From NCBI GenBank assembly GCA_023431405.1, contig JAEYVZ010000022.1, positions 1-6,792 on the forward strand: a DNA stretch of 6,792 bases, given 5' to 3'. Below the pieces are notes generated by a model. That model saw nothing but the letters and a program-made list of their open reading frames with translations, was not told the DNA's origin and searched no databases. This DNA is from Actinomycetes bacterium. Its GTDB lineage: Bacteria > Actinomycetota > Actinomycetes > Actinomycetales > Microbacteriaceae. The position numbers and the translations under genes were made by a program. Of the stretch, positions 4,880 through 6,792 are shown one piece after another. Positions within the stretch are counted from its first letter, which is position 1. Each line of letters opens with the position of its first letter.

Positions 4880-6739
4880 ATGGTGGATTACGCGAAGACC
4901 GCGGCCGACGTTCTGGCGGGCGTCGGCGGCGAAGAGAACGTGCAATCGCTCGTCCACTGCATGACGCGACTGCGCTTCGTGCTGAAAGACGAGTCGAAGG
5001 CGGATGCCGCGGCCCTCCGCGCGACCCCCGGGGTCATCACCACGACCCAGGCGGGTGGCCAGTACCAGGTCGTGATCGGCAACGACGTGCCCGAGGTGTA
5101 CGCCGCGATCGGCCGCATCTCCCAGATCGGCGGCACGGGTGAGTCCGCTGAGCCCGAGGAGGCGAAGGGCAGCCTGTTCAACCGCTTCATCAAGATGATC
5201 GCGGCGATCTTCACGCCCGTGCTGTGGGCCCTCGCCGGCACGGGACTGCTCAAGGCGTTCCTCTCGGCGGCGGTGACCTTCGGCTGGATCGACCCGACGA
5301 CGAGCACCTACCTCGTGCTCAACGCCCTGTCCGACGCGTTCATCAACTTCCTGCCGATGGCGCTCGCCATCACCGCCGCCCGCTACTTCAAGGCGTCGGA
5401 GTGGACCTCGTTCGCCATCGCGGGCGCCATGCTCTACCCGACCATCACCGGCGTCGTCGGCACAGAAGGGCTGACGTTCCTCGGCATCCCCTTCACGATG
5501 GTCAGCTACGTGTCAAGCGTCATCCCGATCATCATCATCGTGTGGCTGCAGAGCCACGCGGAGAGGTTCCTCTACCGCGTGCTGCCCGCCGCCGTGCGCC
5601 GCTTCGTGACGCCCATGATCGTCGTGCTCGTCGGTGTGCCGCTCGTCTTCGTGGTGATCGGCCCCGTCTCCGACTTCCTCGCGGGCCTCCTCGGCGACGG
5701 CATCGGCTGGGTCTTCGCCACGGTGCCGTGGCTCGGCGGCGCGATCGTCGGCGGCCTGTGGCAGGTGTTCGTGATCTTCGGTCTCCACTGGGGTCTCGTG
5801 CCGCTGTTCCAGCTCGAGTTCCAGACCACCGGCCAGATGCTGCTCATCGCCCCCGTCTTCGCGGCGGTGCTCGCCCAGGCGGCGGCCGTCGCCGGCGTCT
5901 GGGTGCGTGCCCGCGACAAGAACCTGAAGTCGCTCGCCGCCCCGGCGACGCTGTCGGGCTTCCTCGCCGGCATCACCGAACCCGCGATCTACGGCATCAA
6001 CCTGCCCCTCAAGCGACCGTTCGCCTTCGGGATCGTCGGCGGCGCGATCGGCGGCATGATCATCTCGCTCGGGTCGGTGTTCTCCACGGCCTTCGTCGTG
6101 CCGTCGGGACTCGCCGTGACGGCGCTCCTCGGCAACGGCAACATGCTGATGCTGGCGCTCGGCCTCGGCGCCGCGATCGTCATCCCCTTCGTGCTGGTCG
6201 TCGCCTTCGGCTTCACCGAGCCCGAGCCCGCCCCGGCGGCCGCGCCGGCGCCGTCGGCGAACGACGTGCCGCTGCTCGCACCCCTCGACGGCACGGTCGT
6301 ACCGCTGACCGACGTGGATGACGCGGCCTTCGCCGACGGTTCGCTCGGCCGGGGCGTCGCGATCGTCCCCCGCTCGGGTGCCGTCTACGCGCCGTTCGAC
6401 GGCACCGTCGTCGCCGCCTTCCCCACCGGCCACGCGTACGGCCTCCGTCACGCGGACGGTGTCGAGGCGCTCATCCACATCGGCATCGACACGGTCAAGC
6501 TCGGCGGCCAGCACTTCACGCCTCGAGTGGCCGCCGGCCAGCAGGTGAAGGCGGGCGACCTGCTCGTCGAGTTCGACGCCGCAGCCATCGAAGCCGCCGG
6601 CTACGACCTCACCACCCCGGTGATCGTCACCAACCCCGACCTCTACCCGGAGATCGGTGAGTCGGCATCCGGCCCCATCGCCCACGGCGAGCCGCTGTTC
6701 ACCGCGGTGTCGGTCGATTCGATCGCGGTCGCCCGCTGA
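4880..6739 (+). CDS. bglF: PTS beta-glucoside-type permease, fused EIIB-EIIC-EIIA
   Basis: This is an inner-membrane phosphotransferase permease that imports a sugar and phosphorylates it on entry, using phosphate relayed from HPr. The product is 619 residues, the usual length for BglF/BglP (about 610-630). EIIB (about 1-85) has its phospho-cysteine C27 in the HCMTRLRF motif. EIIC (about 100-445) has about ten hydrophobic segments and the conserved GITEPAIYG motif (364-372, E367). A Glu/Pro/Ala linker (445-462) leads to a glucose-type EIIA (about 463-619) with phospho-histidine H533 in LIHIGIDTV and the assisting H518 in the TGHAYGL segment. Beta-glucosides such as cellobiose, arbutin or salicin are the likely substrates, given the domain order and the adjoining BglG-type regulator; sucrose or trehalose permeases have related architectures, so substrate is inferred. 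Transcription is expected to depend on antitermination at the upstream RAT. In known systems the EIIB of this permease phosphorylates PRD1 of the antiterminator, closing the loop. The stop is followed within 30 bp by the contig-end C run. Confidence 0.95.
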   Translation: MVDYAKTAADVLAGVGGEENVQSLVHCMTRLRFVLKDESKADAAALRATPGVITTTQAGGQYQVVIGNDVPEVYAAIGRISQIGGTGESAEPEEAKGSLFNRFIKMIAAIFTPVLWALAGTGLLKAFLSAAVTFGWIDPTTSTYLVLNALSDAFINFLPMALAITAARYFKASEWTSFAIAGAMLYPTITGVVGTEGLTFLGIPFTMVSYVSSVIPIIIIVWLQSHAERFLYRVLPAAVRRFVTPMIVVLVGVPLVFVVIGPVSDFLAGLLGDGIGWVFATVPWLGGAIVGGLWQVFVIFGLHWGLVPLFQLEFQTTGQMLLIAPVFAAVLAQAAAVAGVWVRARDKNLKSLAAPATLSGFLAGITEPAIYGINLPLKRPFAFGIVGGAIGGMIISLGSVFSTAFVVPSGLAVTALLGNGNMLMLALGLGAAIVIPFVLVVAFGFTEPEPAPAAAPAPSANDVPLLAPLDGTVVPLTDVDDAAFADGSLGRGVAIVPRSGAVYAPFDGTVVAAFPTGHAYGLRHADGVEALIHIGIDTVKLGGQHFTPRVAAGQQVKAGDLLVEFDAAAIEAAGYDLTTPVIVTNPDLYPEIGESASGPIAHGEPLFTAVSVDSIAVAR

Positions 6740-6748
6740 CCGCCCGGC

Positions 6749-6767
6749 GGGTGGGGTGGCCCCGCCC
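6749..6767 (+). terminator. Possible GC-only hairpin after the permease, merging into the C run
   Basis: GGGTGGGG (6749-6756) pairs with CCCCGCCC (6760-6767) over 8 bp with one U-G, around a TGG loop, 9 bp after the permease stop. The position suits a terminator, but the last three bases already belong to the suspect 28-C run, so the true downstream sequence is unknown. A T-tract cannot be assessed. Confidence 0.3.
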
Positions 6768-6792
6768 CCCCCCCCCCCCCCCCCCCCCCCCC
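6765..6792. repeat. 28-base C homopolymer at the window end, probable assembly artefact
   Basis: The final 28 bases are all C (G on the other strand). Runs like this at a contig tip are typical of poly-G reads from two-colour sequencing chemistry being assembled, often where a strong hairpin stops the polymerase. The run begins within the GC hairpin just after the permease gene. A genuine tract of this length would be exceptional. Confidence 0.75.

Noticed and set aside
5513..6685. 390-codon minus-strand frame opposite the permease
   Set aside because: Its composition is dominated by Asp, Glu, Arg and His, as expected for the antisense of GC-rich membrane-protein codons. The permease is clearly the coding strand.
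6445..6792. Possible phase-variable C tract regulating the permease
   Set aside because: The tract lies after the stop codon at the exact end of the sequence and is far longer than known phase-variable tracts. An artefact explains it better.
1..6792. A previously undescribed system, CRISPR array, insertion sequence, tRNA or prophage
   Set aside because: No spaced repeats, transposase, integrase, attachment duplication or tRNA-like fold was seen. Five of six genes are familiar chromosomal families, and the regulatory unit, though complete, follows a known design.

Overview
The window is high-GC DNA from an actinobacterium. Codons are strongly G/C-ending, start-proximal hexamers have the form TANNNT, and protein wording is typical of Microbacteriaceae (Microbacterium-like). 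The genus is an inference from style, not a search result. The 3' end is a run of 28 C, which looks like an artefactual contig end rather than genome.

Layout: (1) positions 1-836, minus strand: an aldo/keto reductase of the Kv-beta/YghZ-like type, cut at its C-terminus by the window edge. (2) Divergent from it over a 56-bp gap, plus strand: an unrecognised membrane-anchored protein (893-1726), overlapping by 8 bp a HAD-superfamily phosphatase (1719-2444). (3) Tail-to-tail with the HAD gene after a 10-bp gap, minus strand: rlmN, the radical SAM 23S rRNA/tRNA adenine-C2 methyltransferase (2455-3720). (4) Divergent from rlmN over a 52-bp gap, plus strand: a BglG/LicT-family antiterminator (3773-4669). 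A 210-bp leader with a RAT hairpin and an overlapping intrinsic terminator follows, and then a one-protein beta-glucoside-type PTS permease with EIIB-EIIC-EIIA order (4880-6739).

The right third is a self-contained sugar-sensing unit. The permease imports and phosphorylates a sugar, probably a beta-glucoside. The antiterminator carries an RNA-binding domain and two PRDs with all four expected regulatory histidines. The leader holds the RNA target whose 3' strand overlaps the 5' arm of a terminator with a 7-T tract. With sugar present, the antiterminator should stabilise the RAT and let transcription enter the permease gene; without sugar, the terminator should form. The expected partner gene, a 6-phospho-beta-glucosidase, is not in the window and could lie just beyond its broken right end.

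Four of the six genes (aldo/keto reductase, membrane protein, rlmN, antiterminator) have a TANNNT hexamer ending exactly 6-7 nt before the start codon, and three of them have no Shine-Dalgarno sequence. This points to leaderless transcripts from two compact divergent promoter pairs. By contrast, the permease has a long regulatory leader and a good ribosome binding site. I see no mobile element, tRNA, rRNA, CRISPR array or clearly novel system. The main open question is the uncharacterised membrane protein coupled to the HAD phosphatase.
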